DNA of 7,171 bases from an uncultured Sphingorhabdus sp. (GCA_937873665.1 CALMYW010000077.1:1-7171), one strand, 5' to 3'. Numbered from the stretch's first letter, positions 1-5,867 are shown. A program made the numbers and translations. Notes: a model not told the origin generated them from the letters alone.

Positions 1-68
1 AGCCCGAGCGAACGCCAAACACCCAGCGGATAAACGCTTGCGAAGGTAAATGGCGTTTGAATATTCAT
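1..68 (-). CDS. Possible 5' end of a cassette gene (partial, unknown function)
   Basis: On the minus strand an ATG at 66-68, about 34 bp inside the cassette boundary, opens a frame that stays open to the window edge (22 codons, beginning MNIQTPFTFASVYPLGVW). Position and direction fit a cassette gene in normal orientation, but no Shine-Dalgarno sequence is visible. The alternative is the 3' end of an inverted gene: a plus-strand frame is open from base 3 and ends at TGA 78-80 (last residues RLNIHGLK). Too little sequence is present to choose or to assign a family. Confidence 0.3.
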   Translation of the reverse strand, partial: MNIQTPFTFASVYPLGVWRSLG

Positions 69-96
69 GGGCTGAAATGAGCAAGAATAAAAAGCA

Positions 97-168
97 GGCT
101 AACGCCGCGCTCTGCGGCAAGTTTGGAGCGCAGCGGAAAACTTGTCCGACAGTAGCGCCTTGTTAGCT
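97..168 (-). other. attC: attC site of the NERD-helicase cassette
   Basis: The site is bounded on the plus strand by GCTAAC (98-103) and GTTAGCT (162-168). Inner inverted repeats (for example GCCGCGCTCTGCGG, with complementary GCAGCGG and AGCGCC further on) allow the cruciform fold of an attC. It is about 72 bp, longer than the common 57-60 bp sites here. On the minus strand its R'' complements GTTAGC at the start of the same cassette (2185-2190), which makes it the 3' end of the cassette spanning 103-2189. Confidence 0.85.
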
Positions 169-182
169 CTCTTAGTCTGAGA

Positions 183-2123
183 TCAGTTAATTGCTTTTTT
201 TAGAAACTCAGAGCATTTGTTTTTACTTCCGACATCAAAGATTACGAGATTTTCTGAGGAGCGCGTTATAGAAGTGTATACAATTTCTGTATCATCTTTC
301 TCGTCCATAACATAGAAAACTGTTTTTGACTCAAGCCCTTTATAACTATGGATAGTCGAAAGCTTAACTAGACCGCTATTTGCGTAAAAATGATTCTTCT
401 TTGCTCTCCTCACCCGCTCGACATCTTCTTTGTTTTGGTTTACAAGATTGTTGATCTCGTTTTCATCCAATTTCTTTAGTTTCTCTATGCTTATACCGGC
501 GCATGTCGCAAGCTCTTCATATGTTTCAAACATACAATGCGTTTTTTCATCTTTTATCAAAAGTTCATTTAACTGCCTAACCAGAGATATTTTTGAAGAC
601 AAAATAACCACGTCGTTTGGATGCAGTTCATGGCTTATGATATAGCTCTTAACTGAGTCAAAAACGGATTCTTTCCAGTCGTCGACTTTGATCTCCTCAT
701 ATTTTAGAAGACTAAATCCCATTTTCATTTGAGCAGGGTTTACATCAGTTATTTCGGAGTCTGGATGTTTTTCAAGCAGAAAGTTTAGTTGGAAATCTTT
801 AAATAATTGATTCAACGGTGAATCTAAATTCGTTCTATAAGATCGAGTAAGCTTAATCCACTTACCAAAGCCTTGGGCTACAATGGGGGATCTAGAAAAA
901 TCTCTCTGATAAATGTTCTGGGATTCGTCCCCAAACAGGATCATTTCACCATCTTCCTTGAGGAAATTATCACGAATAATTTTTACCCACTCAGACTGAT
1001 AATCCTGTATCTCATCAACAAGAATGGTTTGATACTTTGGTAAATCCAGCCCTTGAAAAACATCTATTGAATAGAGTCTTTCTATACCATATTTCTCAAC
1101 TAGCTCACCAAAATCTTGGCCACTGTTATTAACCTGAGAGTTAAAGAATTGGTGATAATTCGAAATTTCAAAGGTTGTAAAGTCTCTGCTTCCCTGAATT
1201 TCGCTAATCTTATCTCTGATGTAATTTTTTAGCGTAATATTGAATGTCAATATCAGGACGGCTGAACCGTGCCTTTGAGAGGCGTTTATGGCACGCTGAG
1301 ATAAAATAGATGTTTTGCCACATCCAGCAACGCCTTTTATTTTTCCTTTTATATTTTCGCTGTTGGTTAGCGATAACTGTTTATTGTCGAATTTTATCGG
1401 CACACCTTGATTTAATGTGTGCTCGGGCGGACTCAGCCTCCGCTTAAAATCTCGGTAAACATTTTCATCAAATAACACATGTTTCGAGTTTTGTTTGATC
1501 TTTTTTATTAGATGATCTAACCGATCATCACCAAAAGACATATTTTTGTCTCTTTGGATATTACGCATTTTTCGTACTAGGTATTCCCTAGCCTTCTCGT
1601 ATGAATCGAAGACTATTTTCTTTTCCTGTACAGCCTGATTAAGCCTATATTGCTCGTCTCTCAGCTTTTCTTCAGCAGGGAGGTACAGCAAATCAATTAA
1701 ACTTTTATCTGAATTGTGAAAATACACAAAACAATGAACCAGATTATAAAAGTTTGGGTTAGTTAGCCTTGCCAGACCTACTACTGGTAAATGTAAGTCG
1801 TAAAGATTTTTTTTATATCGAAAAGTCTGAGATTGCGGAGACGCTTTTCTCGAATATTTCGCACCATCAAAAACTTCCCAACTGTTATTTTCCGTGATTT
1901 TATAATTTTTTAAATCCCAGTCTTTGATCTCAATTATGAACGCAGAGCAATGCTCCTTCAAAATTATAATATCGGGCCTATCGCCATCTAAATATGGATT
2001 AAAAAACACCTCATAAGTATCATCAAGGTTGTCCTTGAGGTGGTTTATCAGGCTCCACTCCCCAAGGGTTGGTGGAACTTTTAGACGCTGAATGTTTTCG
2101 ATGTCAGGGTAAATAACAGCCAT
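183..2123 (-). CDS. NERD-domain superfamily 1 DNA helicase (UvrD/Rep-like)
   Basis: This is a 646-aa nuclease-helicase fusion. Residues about 18-130 look like a NERD (nuclease-related) domain: GE at 21-22, D51, and the E-x-K motif EIK at 65-67 in a hydrophobic strand. Residues about 245-640 are an SF1 helicase: Walker A GVAGCGKTS (264-272), Walker B ILVDEIQD (367-374), motif III GDESQNIYQR (398-407), motif IV-like LTRSYRTN (425-432), motif V KLSTIHSYKGLES (587-599) and motif VI VYTSITRSSENL (615-626). All key ATPase residues are present, so the enzyme should be active. NERD-helicases are thought to process DNA and several occur in phage-defence loci; a defence role here is inference. The gene is AT-rich, unlike its GC-rich right-hand neighbour. 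No clear Shine-Dalgarno precedes the ATG; a GATT repeat lies there instead. It fills its cassette alone, and at about 2.1 kb that cassette is unusually large. Confidence 0.93.
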   Translation of the reverse strand: MAVIYPDIENIQRLKVPPTLGEWSLINHLKDNLDDTYEVFFNPYLDGDRPDIIILKEHCSAFIIEIKDWDLKNYKITENNSWEVFDGAKYSRKASPQSQTFRYKKNLYDLHLPVVGLARLTNPNFYNLVHCFVYFHNSDKSLIDLLYLPAEEKLRDEQYRLNQAVQEKKIVFDSYEKAREYLVRKMRNIQRDKNMSFGDDRLDHLIKKIKQNSKHVLFDENVYRDFKRRLSPPEHTLNQGVPIKFDNKQLSLTNSENIKGKIKGVAGCGKTSILSQRAINASQRHGSAVLILTFNITLKNYIRDKISEIQGSRDFTTFEISNYHQFFNSQVNNSGQDFGELVEKYGIERLYSIDVFQGLDLPKYQTILVDEIQDYQSEWVKIIRDNFLKEDGEMILFGDESQNIYQRDFSRSPIVAQGFGKWIKLTRSYRTNLDSPLNQLFKDFQLNFLLEKHPDSEITDVNPAQMKMGFSLLKYEEIKVDDWKESVFDSVKSYIISHELHPNDVVILSSKISLVRQLNELLIKDEKTHCMFETYEELATCAGISIEKLKKLDENEINNLVNQNKEDVERVRRAKKNHFYANSGLVKLSTIHSYKGLESKTVFYVMDEKDDTEIVYTSITRSSENLVIFDVGSKNKCSEFLKKAIN

Positions 2124-2126
2124 TAT

Positions 2127-2140
2127 TCAATCAATCAATC
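2127..2140. repeat. Short tetranucleotide repeat before the helicase start
   Basis: There are 3.5 tandem copies of TCAA on the plus strand, which is GATTGATTGATTGA on the coding strand. The repeat ends 3 bp before the helicase ATG and lies where a ribosome-binding site would be expected. It is too short to be called a contingency locus. Confidence 0.55.
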
Positions 2141-2183
2141 TTCTATGTATCAACTTGGGCGTAGAGAAGTGGGCTCTAGTAAA

Positions 2184-2279
2184 TGCTAACGTTGAAGCTC
2201 AGCGGCGCTTGACGCGGACGTGCGGCCGCGGTGCGGGCGCACGGACGGGTCAAGTGTCCGATGCAGCGACCTGTTAGGT
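2184..2279 (-). other. attC: attC site of the 174-aa protein cassette (long, GC-rich)
   Basis: The site runs from TGCTAAC (2184-2190) to GTTAGGT (2273-2279). At about 96 bp it is the longest in the window, with a very GC-rich centre and paired blocks TTGAC/GTCAA and ACGTGCG/CGCAC forming a long inner hairpin. Its R'' on the minus strand (ACCTAAC) complements GTTAGG at the 5' start of the cassette spanning 2190-2822. The TAA stop codon of the 174-aa gene is part of this core. Confidence 0.88.
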
Positions 2280-2798
2280 GGCGTTGCACTGGCGTATGAC
2301 CTGCGAGAAAGCTGACGTCAAAGTCTTGGCGCGTCGCTCGACAAAGGGGGCGATCTCGTACGCCATGCGAGGGTCTCCCTTTAAGCGGCGAACCAGCACC
2401 GGAATTGAGAGATACAACTGGTCATCACCCTCTCCATAGGCAGCCAAGGCAATTCTGGCGACATGTCCCAAGGTCATGGATCCGTAGACTGCAACCATCT
2501 CTGGGGGAAGTGGATCATCAGACTGATCGTCGAACGTCTTGAAGTAGGCTGCCTCCGCAGAGATCACACAAGCACGTTGCTTCGACTCGGGTACCAGTTC
2601 ACGAATCGCGTTACGTACGACGCTGCCCATTAAGAAGGAGACCTCGCAGGTGCGAGCATTCTCTGGCAGTTCAGTCGCACGGAAGTGCTGCGCGACGTCC
2701 CAGCACTCATCGGGGTCAGTTGCCCGAACCATGAAGTTCCAGCTCAAGGTTTCAAGCTGGGGCGGTGGAGCCTGCTTCTTCCAGAACGCGAGCTTCAT
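2274..2798 (-). CDS. Cassette protein of unknown function (174 aa)
   Basis: I do not recognise this family. The protein is soluble, with no signal peptide or membrane segment. It has a short basic/proline start (MKLAFWKKQAPPPQ), then an acidic, mostly helical-looking body with an Ala-rich stretch at about 112-123 (ARIALAAYGEGD) and a basic C-terminal helix. A strong Shine-Dalgarno (AAAGGAGG, 2805-2812 on the minus strand) lies 6 nt before the ATG, which fixes the start. The cassette boundary is only 24 bp upstream of the ATG, so there is no room for a promoter of its own. The stop codon TAA is supplied by the R'' core of the cassette's attC, a common economy in cassettes. Codon composition is GC-rich, in contrast to the helicase next door. 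Confidence 0.85.
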   Translation of the reverse strand: MKLAFWKKQAPPPQLETLSWNFMVRATDPDECWDVAQHFRATELPENARTCEVSFLMGSVVRNAIRELVPESKQRACVISAEAAYFKTFDDQSDDPLPPEMVAVYGSMTLGHVARIALAAYGEGDDQLYLSIPVLVRRLKGDPRMAYEIAPFVERRAKTLTSAFSQVIRQCNAT

Positions 2799-2816
2799 GA
2801 AGCGCCTCCTTTAGCC

Positions 2817-2903
2817 GCCTAACGTCGAGCTAACCGGCTCGCCAAAGCGTAGCTTTGGCGAGTCCAGCGACCGAGGGGAGCGAGGTTGAGCGCCATGTTA
2901 GAG
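2817..2903 (-). other. attC: attC site of the 119-aa lipoprotein cassette
   Basis: The cores are GCCTAAC (2817-2823) and GTTAGAG (2897-2903), 87 bp apart end to end. An inner perfect hairpin has an 11-bp stem, CTCGCCAAAGC at 2838-2848 and GCTTTGGCGAG at 2852-2862, with a GTA loop. On the minus strand its R'' complements GTTAGAGGTAT at the cassette's 5' end over 11 bp, which ties it to the cassette spanning 2823-3281. Confidence 0.9.
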
Positions 2904-2909
2904 GTATTG

Positions 2910-3269
2910 TCATTGCTTCCATTTCGCCACTGCGAAGGCTTGGCAAGATGTAATGCCAGACAATCCGTTCCGCCCCATAGAAATTCTTATGCGTTGCTCG
3001 TTGATTGGCTCGATTTGCTTGCCCTTCTTCTCTGCGATTTCCCACGCGATAGATGTCACAGCCGATTTACATGCAGTCGCAACAGCATTACTTTCCGGGA
3101 TGAATTGATATCGGGAGTAGTAGACCGTAATTCCGAAGCCATCAGAGCGATCTTCTAGCCCATATTCGGTATCTTTGTCGTAAGTGGACAGTGAAATATT
3201 CGTGTGACTAACCGGGGTGGCGCACGCCGTGAGAAGCACTGATATCAACAAGACTGGAAAAAAACGCAT
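2910..3269 (-). CDS. Small outer-membrane-type lipoprotein of unknown function (119 aa)
   Basis: The N-terminus is a lipoprotein signal peptide: MRFF, a hydrophobic core (PVLLISVLL), then the lipobox LTAC with the lipidated Cys at residue 16. The mature part is about 100 residues, with a YYSRYQFIPES segment, a helix around 60-82, and two cysteines (67 and 109) that could form a disulfide in the periplasm. I know of no function for it. The frame is open another 207 nt upstream, through the attC into the next cassette. I chose the internal ATG at 3267-3269 because it starts the signal peptide and has AGAGG 5 nt upstream. That ribosome-binding site is part of the cassette's own end (GTTAGAGGTATCTATG), so it moves with the cassette. 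The stop TGA lies 7 bp before the attC core. Confidence 0.87.
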   Translation of the reverse strand: MRFFPVLLISVLLTACATPVSHTNISLSTYDKDTEYGLEDRSDGFGITVYYSRYQFIPESNAVATACKSAVTSIAWEIAEKKGKQIEPINEQRIRISMGRNGLSGITSCQAFAVAKWKQ

Positions 3270-3275
3270 AGATAC

Positions 3276-3334
3276 CTCTAACGCCCTGAGTTCAGCCGCC
3301 GCTGTAGGCGGTCGGCTGCGACGAACAGTTAGAC
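3276..3334 (-). other. attC: attC site of the 61-aa membrane protein cassette
   Basis: The cores are CTCTAAC (3276-3282) and GTTAGAC (3328-3334), with inner arms TTCAGCCGCCG and the complementary CGGTCGGCTG around a short loop. The site is nearly the same as the attC at 4513-4570, with a few substitutions and one indel. The first bases of this cassette (GTTAGA, 3678-3683 on the minus strand) match the complement of its R'' over 6 bp, so the cassette spans 3282-3682. Confidence 0.9.
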
Positions 3335-3484
3335 CCAAACGCCAAAACGGGCAGCCCCAGTTTGACGACGGGCGTAACCTACGAAAAGTACTGCACCACC
3401 GAGGCGACGCAAAGCATGAAAAATTATAGCTGCTAACGTTTTCTACACAAGAGCAAGGTTCCGACAAAAACGGCATAGATTCCT
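3335..3484. other. Gene-poor 3' part of the 61-aa protein cassette
   Basis: About 150 bp separate the stop of the 61-aa gene from its attC, longer than in any other cassette here. I see no convincing gene. On the minus strand, TAGAGGAATCTATGCCGTTTT directly at the 61-aa stop closely resembles TAGAGGTATCTATGCGTTTT at the start of the lipoprotein cassette. A frame opening at that ATG (3474-3476) runs in frame through the attC into the lipoprotein gene, but its Cys/Trp/Arg/Pro-rich translation looks non-coding. An isolated GCTAACGTT at 3432-3440 looks like one attC core without a partner. Confidence 0.5.
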
Positions 3485-3670
3485 CTATTTTGATTCACTT
3501 GCTGGAATGGGTTGAATTATGGCGTTAGAGGTTTCTTTTTGCTCTACTTTGGTGTAATAATCACTGCGAACAGAATAAAACCATATAATCGGCATTACTA
3601 CAAATATCACAAACAGGATTCCTGTTGAGATCCGACGGGCTCGCGAGATCGGGTTTCTTTTGCGACGCAT
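3485..3670 (-). CDS. Small single-pass membrane protein (61 aa)
   Basis: The protein has a strongly basic N-terminus (MRRKRNPISRARR), one hydrophobic helix at about residues 16-35 (STGILFVIFVVMPIIWFYSV) and a polar tail of about 25 residues. By the positive-inside rule, the N-terminus should be cytoplasmic and the tail periplasmic. No family is recognised. The ATG is about 13 bp from the cassette boundary and no clear Shine-Dalgarno is present (the leader reads GTTAGAACATTTT), so translation may be weak or use the AT-rich leader. The charge and hydrophobic pattern favour a real gene over chance, but there is no homology to lean on. Confidence 0.68.
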   Translation of the reverse strand: MRRKRNPISRARRISTGILFVIFVVMPIIWFYSVRSDYYTKVEQKETSNAIIQPIPASESK

Positions 3671-3676
3671 AAAATG

Positions 3677-3734
3677 TTCTAACGTTGAATTTCAGCGGCT
3701 GCCGAAGGCAGTCCGCTGCAATAACGGGTTAGGT
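3677..3734 (-). other. attC: attC site of the DUF6338/GYQP cassette
   Basis: The cores are TTCTAAC (3677-3683) and GTTAGGT (3728-3734), with inner arms TTCAGCGGCTGCC and the complementary GGCAGTCCGCTG. On the minus strand its R'' complements GTTAGGT at the cassette's 5' start exactly over 7 bp, so the cassette spans 3683-4518. The stop codon of the small GYQP gene ends 3 bp from the core. Confidence 0.9.
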
Positions 3735-3736
3735 CT

Positions 3737-3895
3737 CTACGGCTTCTTTGGTGGAGGCTGCACTGGCTTTGCTTCGCTGGTTGTGGGCTGATAGCCGCCC
3801 TGTACTTTGCCGTCAGACGAAGGCTTTTGTGGTGTTGGCTGATACCCCTTGTTTGCCGGCTGATAACCCTCGTTGATGTTTTTGCGTTCAGTCAT
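3737..3895 (-). CDS. Small proline-rich GYQP-repeat protein (52 aa)
   Basis: The protein begins MTERKNINEGYQP and carries GYQP three times, at residues 10-13, 17-20 and 34-37. It ends in a Pro/Lys tail (VQPPPKKP). It has no hydrophobic segment, no cysteine and almost no predicted secondary structure, so it is probably a disordered cytoplasmic peptide, perhaps an interaction partner. The reality of the gene is supported by a strong Shine-Dalgarno (AAGGAGA, 3901-3907) 5 nt before the ATG, an 8-nt overlap with the end of the DUF6338 gene (ATGACTGA), and a stop just before the attC. The layout implies translational coupling and a shared task with the membrane protein. My impression is that short GYQP proteins accompany DUF6338 genes elsewhere, but I cannot verify that here. 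The biochemical role is unknown. Confidence 0.85.
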   Translation of the reverse strand: MTERKNINEGYQPANKGYQPTPQKPSSDGKVQGGYQPTTSEAKPVQPPPKKP

Positions 3896-4496
3896 TCGCT
3901 TCTCCTTCCTTAATGTTGAAGAACTCGACCGTGACTATGTCGGCGGCCAATATAAGAATGCCAGCGGTTTCGGTTCTCTGTCTTTCCAAGCCGCCGTCAT
4001 CGTTTACTACCCAGCACTGCTCAAGGTAGATCTGCTCCGCACAGGGCGCACTTGACGCAAAAGATCTGGAGTCATAGCGCCCCCCAATTTTCTGTCCGTC
4101 TTTGAGTGACACGATCACCCAATAACGGTTGCGCTGCCCAAAAAAGTAGTCCCAAGGTTTTGCGGTTGGATGAGGCAATGCCTTTTGAAGAAGTTGGCTG
4201 CTTCGCACCCAACGAAAAAGAAACGCCCATAAAACTGGAGCACCTAGAAAAACAAATACGTAAAAGGCGATGTAGGAGCCAGGATGGCTTGCGCGAATTT
4301 GATTTGCTTCTATTGCATAAATAGGCCAAAGAAGAATTGCGTAGTTGATGCAGCTATATGCCACAGCATCAATCAGCTGCTGTGATGAATCTTTGACGAC
4401 TCGCGGGCAAACGAGTTCATAGGCTTTGAGGCTAATAAAGCCGGGCACAACGAACGCAATGAAAAGGATGAGCTTGTTTTCGTCCCAAATGTCCAT
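3888..4496 (-). CDS. DUF6338-family membrane protein (202 aa)
   Basis: The N-terminal half has three likely membrane segments, about residues 8-24 (LILFIAFVVPGFISLKA, with the PGF typical of the family), 44-62 and 72-96. The C-terminal half is a soluble, probably cytoplasmic domain holding the features I associate with DUF6338: PWDYFF (113-118), WVIVSLKDGQKIGGRY (125-140), SFAS followed by QIYLEQCW, and a GILIL strand near the end. Length is normal for the family. The function of DUF6338 is not known. The start has a good Shine-Dalgarno (AGAGGAAA, 4501-4508). The ATG is about 22 bp from the cassette boundary, so no internal promoter fits. Its last codons overlap the small GYQP gene by 8 nt, making this a compact two-gene cassette. 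Confidence 0.88.
   Translation of the reverse strand: MDIWDENKLILFIAFVVPGFISLKAYELVCPRVVKDSSQQLIDAVAYSCINYAILLWPIYAIEANQIRASHPGSYIAFYVFVFLGAPVLWAFLFRWVRSSQLLQKALPHPTAKPWDYFFGQRNRYWVIVSLKDGQKIGGRYDSRSFASSAPCAEQIYLEQCWVVNDDGGLERQRTETAGILILAADIVTVEFFNIKEGEAND
3901..3907 (-). promoter_or_regulatory. Ribosome-binding site of the GYQP gene, inside the DUF6338 gene
   Basis: AAGGAGA on the minus strand lies 5 nt before the GYQP start codon and inside the last codons of the DUF6338 gene (residues KEGEAND). This placement decides the small gene's start and suggests termination-reinitiation coupling. Confidence 0.8.
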
Positions 4497-4512
4497 TACG
4501 TTTCCTCTAAGT

Positions 4513-4570
4513 ACCTAACGGCTGAGTTCAGCCGCCGCCGTAGGCGGTCGGCTGCGACGAATGGTTAGAA
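4513..4570 (-). other. attC: attC site of the PDZ-lipoprotein cassette
   Basis: The cores are ACCTAAC (4513-4519) and GTTAGAA (4564-4570). Inner arms TTCAGCCGCCG and the complementary CGGTCGGCTG are nearly identical to those of the attC at 3276-3334. The complement of its R'' shares GTTAGA with the start of its cassette, which spans 4519-5805. Confidence 0.91.
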
Positions 4571-4601
4571 ATGTATTCAAATAAGAATTCTGATAAAAAT
4601 G

Positions 4602-5411
4602 TTACGGATTTAATTTAACGGGTATATTAATATTTCTGCCATCGCGAAGAAGTTGAATTGTTATTTCATTTCCTTTTCGTTCTGAAATTAGTTTGGAGAA
4701 TTGGTTGGAATTTAATATTTGAATGCCATCTATTGAATTTAAAATATCGCCCGGCAATAGATCGGCCTTGAATGCGGGCGATTCATCAACGACTAAACGA
4801 ATGACGACCCCTTTATTTGTTTGAAATTTCTTTCGCTCGCTATCATCTAGGTCTCTAAATTGTATGCCAATTATTGTTTTTTGTTTTATGAAATAGCCTG
4901 CGCCATAGTTTGATTTATGTATGGTGATTGGGATATAGTTGGTCGATGTTCCGTAGGTAGTGCTGGTACCACTGCCATATGCCGTCACTGACCCCCCTTT
5001 CCCATAGGCTGTGGCAGAGCCAGTTGAATATGTCGTTGTTGTTGTTGGTATTGTAATCGGAACTACAGATGATTCAGACCCTGTGTACTGAGGGTTAAGA
5101 ATTACAACAAGATCGGCGCCGACGGCCTTGCCTTGCTCAATTGCAGAATTTTCTGATTCTGCTCTGCCGCTATTAAATTCTGCACTGCCTATTAGAGTGT
5201 ATCCTCGTTTTGAATATGCATCTGTAGCAGCAGCTCCATCGATTGGAGGAATTCTTTCGACGAGTGGTGTGCTCGGTGGAGGGGCTGCACGCATCTGGGC
5301 AATAAATTCAGGTGTTATTCCATTCGCTGGTTTGTAGAATTGTCTGTAGCCGTTAGCGCATCCGCTAAGTGCTGCGGGAATTGTCAATGCAATGAGAATT
5401 TTATGAAACAT
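4602..5411 (-). CDS. PDZ-domain lipoprotein (269 aa)
   Basis: The signal peptide ends in the lipobox LSGC (15-18), so the protein should be lipid-anchored in the cell envelope. Residues about 20-110 form a first domain, with GYTLIGSAEFN and a GKAVGADLVVIL strand-helix-strand pattern. Residues 117-160 are a low-complexity Ser/Thr/Tyr/Gly linker with repeated TAYG. Residues about 182-266 are a PDZ domain: a GVVIRLVV strand, SPAFKADLLPGDILNSIDG (211-229), then an ITIQLLRDG strand (250-258). There are no protease motifs, so this is a binding or scaffold protein rather than a DegP-like enzyme. It is the second gene of a two-gene cassette, 52 bp after the small gene at 5464-5733, with no attC between. 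No clear Shine-Dalgarno is present. It is AT-rich. The natural ligand is unknown. Confidence 0.88.
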   Translation of the reverse strand: MFHKILIALTIPAALSGCANGYRQFYKPANGITPEFIAQMRAAPPPSTPLVERIPPIDGAAATDAYSKRGYTLIGSAEFNSGRAESENSAIEQGKAVGADLVVILNPQYTGSESSVVPITIPTTTTTYSTGSATAYGKGGSVTAYGSGTSTTYGTSTNYIPITIHKSNYGAGYFIKQKTIIGIQFRDLDDSERKKFQTNKGVVIRLVVDESPAFKADLLPGDILNSIDGIQILNSNQFSKLISERKGNEITIQLLRDGRNINIPVKLNP

Positions 5412-5463
5412 AAATTCTATATTTAAAAACTAATTGGTGCGAGTGTGATTGATCTGCATTTCA

Positions 5464-5733
5464 TTAATGGCTGCTGCACGAAAATATTTGGCCTTCGTCG
5501 AATTCGACGAAATCATTCAAACTAAGCTCTTTAAAATTTGTTAGGTGCGGTGGCTCAAAGCCATAGATTGTTCCTAAATATTTTCCATTGCCAAGGTTTT
5601 GGGTATTTATTACATATACATCTGTATTTTCTCTTTTTAGGGTAACCGCGTCGCCATTGGCGACAGAGCTCTTCATGTTCATTGGATTTCCTATATACAT
5701 AATTTTTCGTGCCGGGTCGCGATAAGAAAACAT
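5464..5733 (-). CDS. Small cassette protein, possibly SH3-like beta-barrel (89 or 72 aa)
   Basis: This is a soluble, strand-rich protein. NGDAVTLKR, VYVINTQ, GKYLGTIYG and SLNDFVEFDEGQIF form a series of short strands with GD-type turns, like the small SH3-like or OB-like domains seen in many cassette proteins. The fold is inference and no family is assigned. The start is uncertain. The ATG at 5733 has only a weak AAGAGAT upstream. An in-frame ATG at residue 18 (near 5682) has AGGAAATCC before it and would give 72 aa, without the less regular N-terminus. It is the first gene of the cassette shared with the PDZ lipoprotein, and a possible promoter precedes it. Confidence 0.75.
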   Translation of the reverse strand: MFSYRDPARKIMYIGNPMNMKSSVANGDAVTLKRENTDVYVINTQNLGNGKYLGTIYGFEPPHLTNFKELSLNDFVEFDEGQIFSCSSH

Positions 5734-5770
5734 CTGAAATATCTCTTGATGGGTATGTTTTTGAAAATAT

Positions 5771-5799
5771 GCTATAAATTAGGTTCTCTAATGGGACAA
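5771..5799 (-). promoter_or_regulatory. Possible sigma70-type promoter of the PDZ cassette
   Basis: On the minus strand, TTGTCC (5794-5799) and TATAGC (5771-5776) are separated by 17 bp, each matching the sigma70 consensus at 4 of 6 positions. Transcription would start near 5764, about 30 bp before the 89-aa start codon. The -35 hexamer touches the R' core (GTTAGAG) of the neighbouring attC. This is a prediction from spacing and sequence only. Confidence 0.35.
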
Positions 5800-5856
5800 C
5801 TCTAACGCAGAAGTCAGCGGCGCCGGCACGGCGTCCGCTGGACTGACGGGTTGGGG
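5800..5856 (-). other. attC: attC site of the inverted methyltransferase cassette
   Basis: The cores are CTCTAAC (5800-5806) and the unusual GTTGGGG (5850-5856). Inner arms are GTCAGCGGCGCC and the complementary GGCGTCCGCTGGAC. The atypical end GTTGGGGGCC (5850-5859) is perfectly complementary to GGCCCCCAAC (6557-6566) at the other end of the same cassette. This shows that the cassette spans 5806-6565 and that this is its own attC. Confidence 0.9.
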
Positions 5857-5867
5857 GCCAAGCGACA

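Noticed and set aside
2125..2153. Promoter TTGATA / TTGAAT before the helicase
   Set aside because: The -10 would abut the start codon, placing transcription start inside the gene, and the -10 matches only 4 of 6.
2838..2862. The perfect 11-bp hairpin as a rho-independent terminator
   Set aside because: No T-run follows on either strand and the hairpin sits symmetrically inside an attC.
3335..3440. A tenth, degenerate attC (AAACGCC...GGGCGTAACC and the lone GCTAACGTT)
   Set aside because: There is no matching pair of cores with proper inner arms. The segment is better described as the gene-poor tail of a cassette.
2910..3476. A 188-aa frame starting at 3476 as the true lipoprotein gene
   Set aside because: The first 69 residues would be read from the neighbouring cassette and the attC and look non-coding. 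The internal start at 3269 has a ribosome-binding site and begins a perfect lipoprotein signal peptide.
5746..5792. Plus-strand promoter for the methyltransferase (TTGAAA at 5761-5766 with TCTAAT at 5787-5792)
   Set aside because: Spacing is 20 bp and no better pair was found, so it was not listed as a feature.
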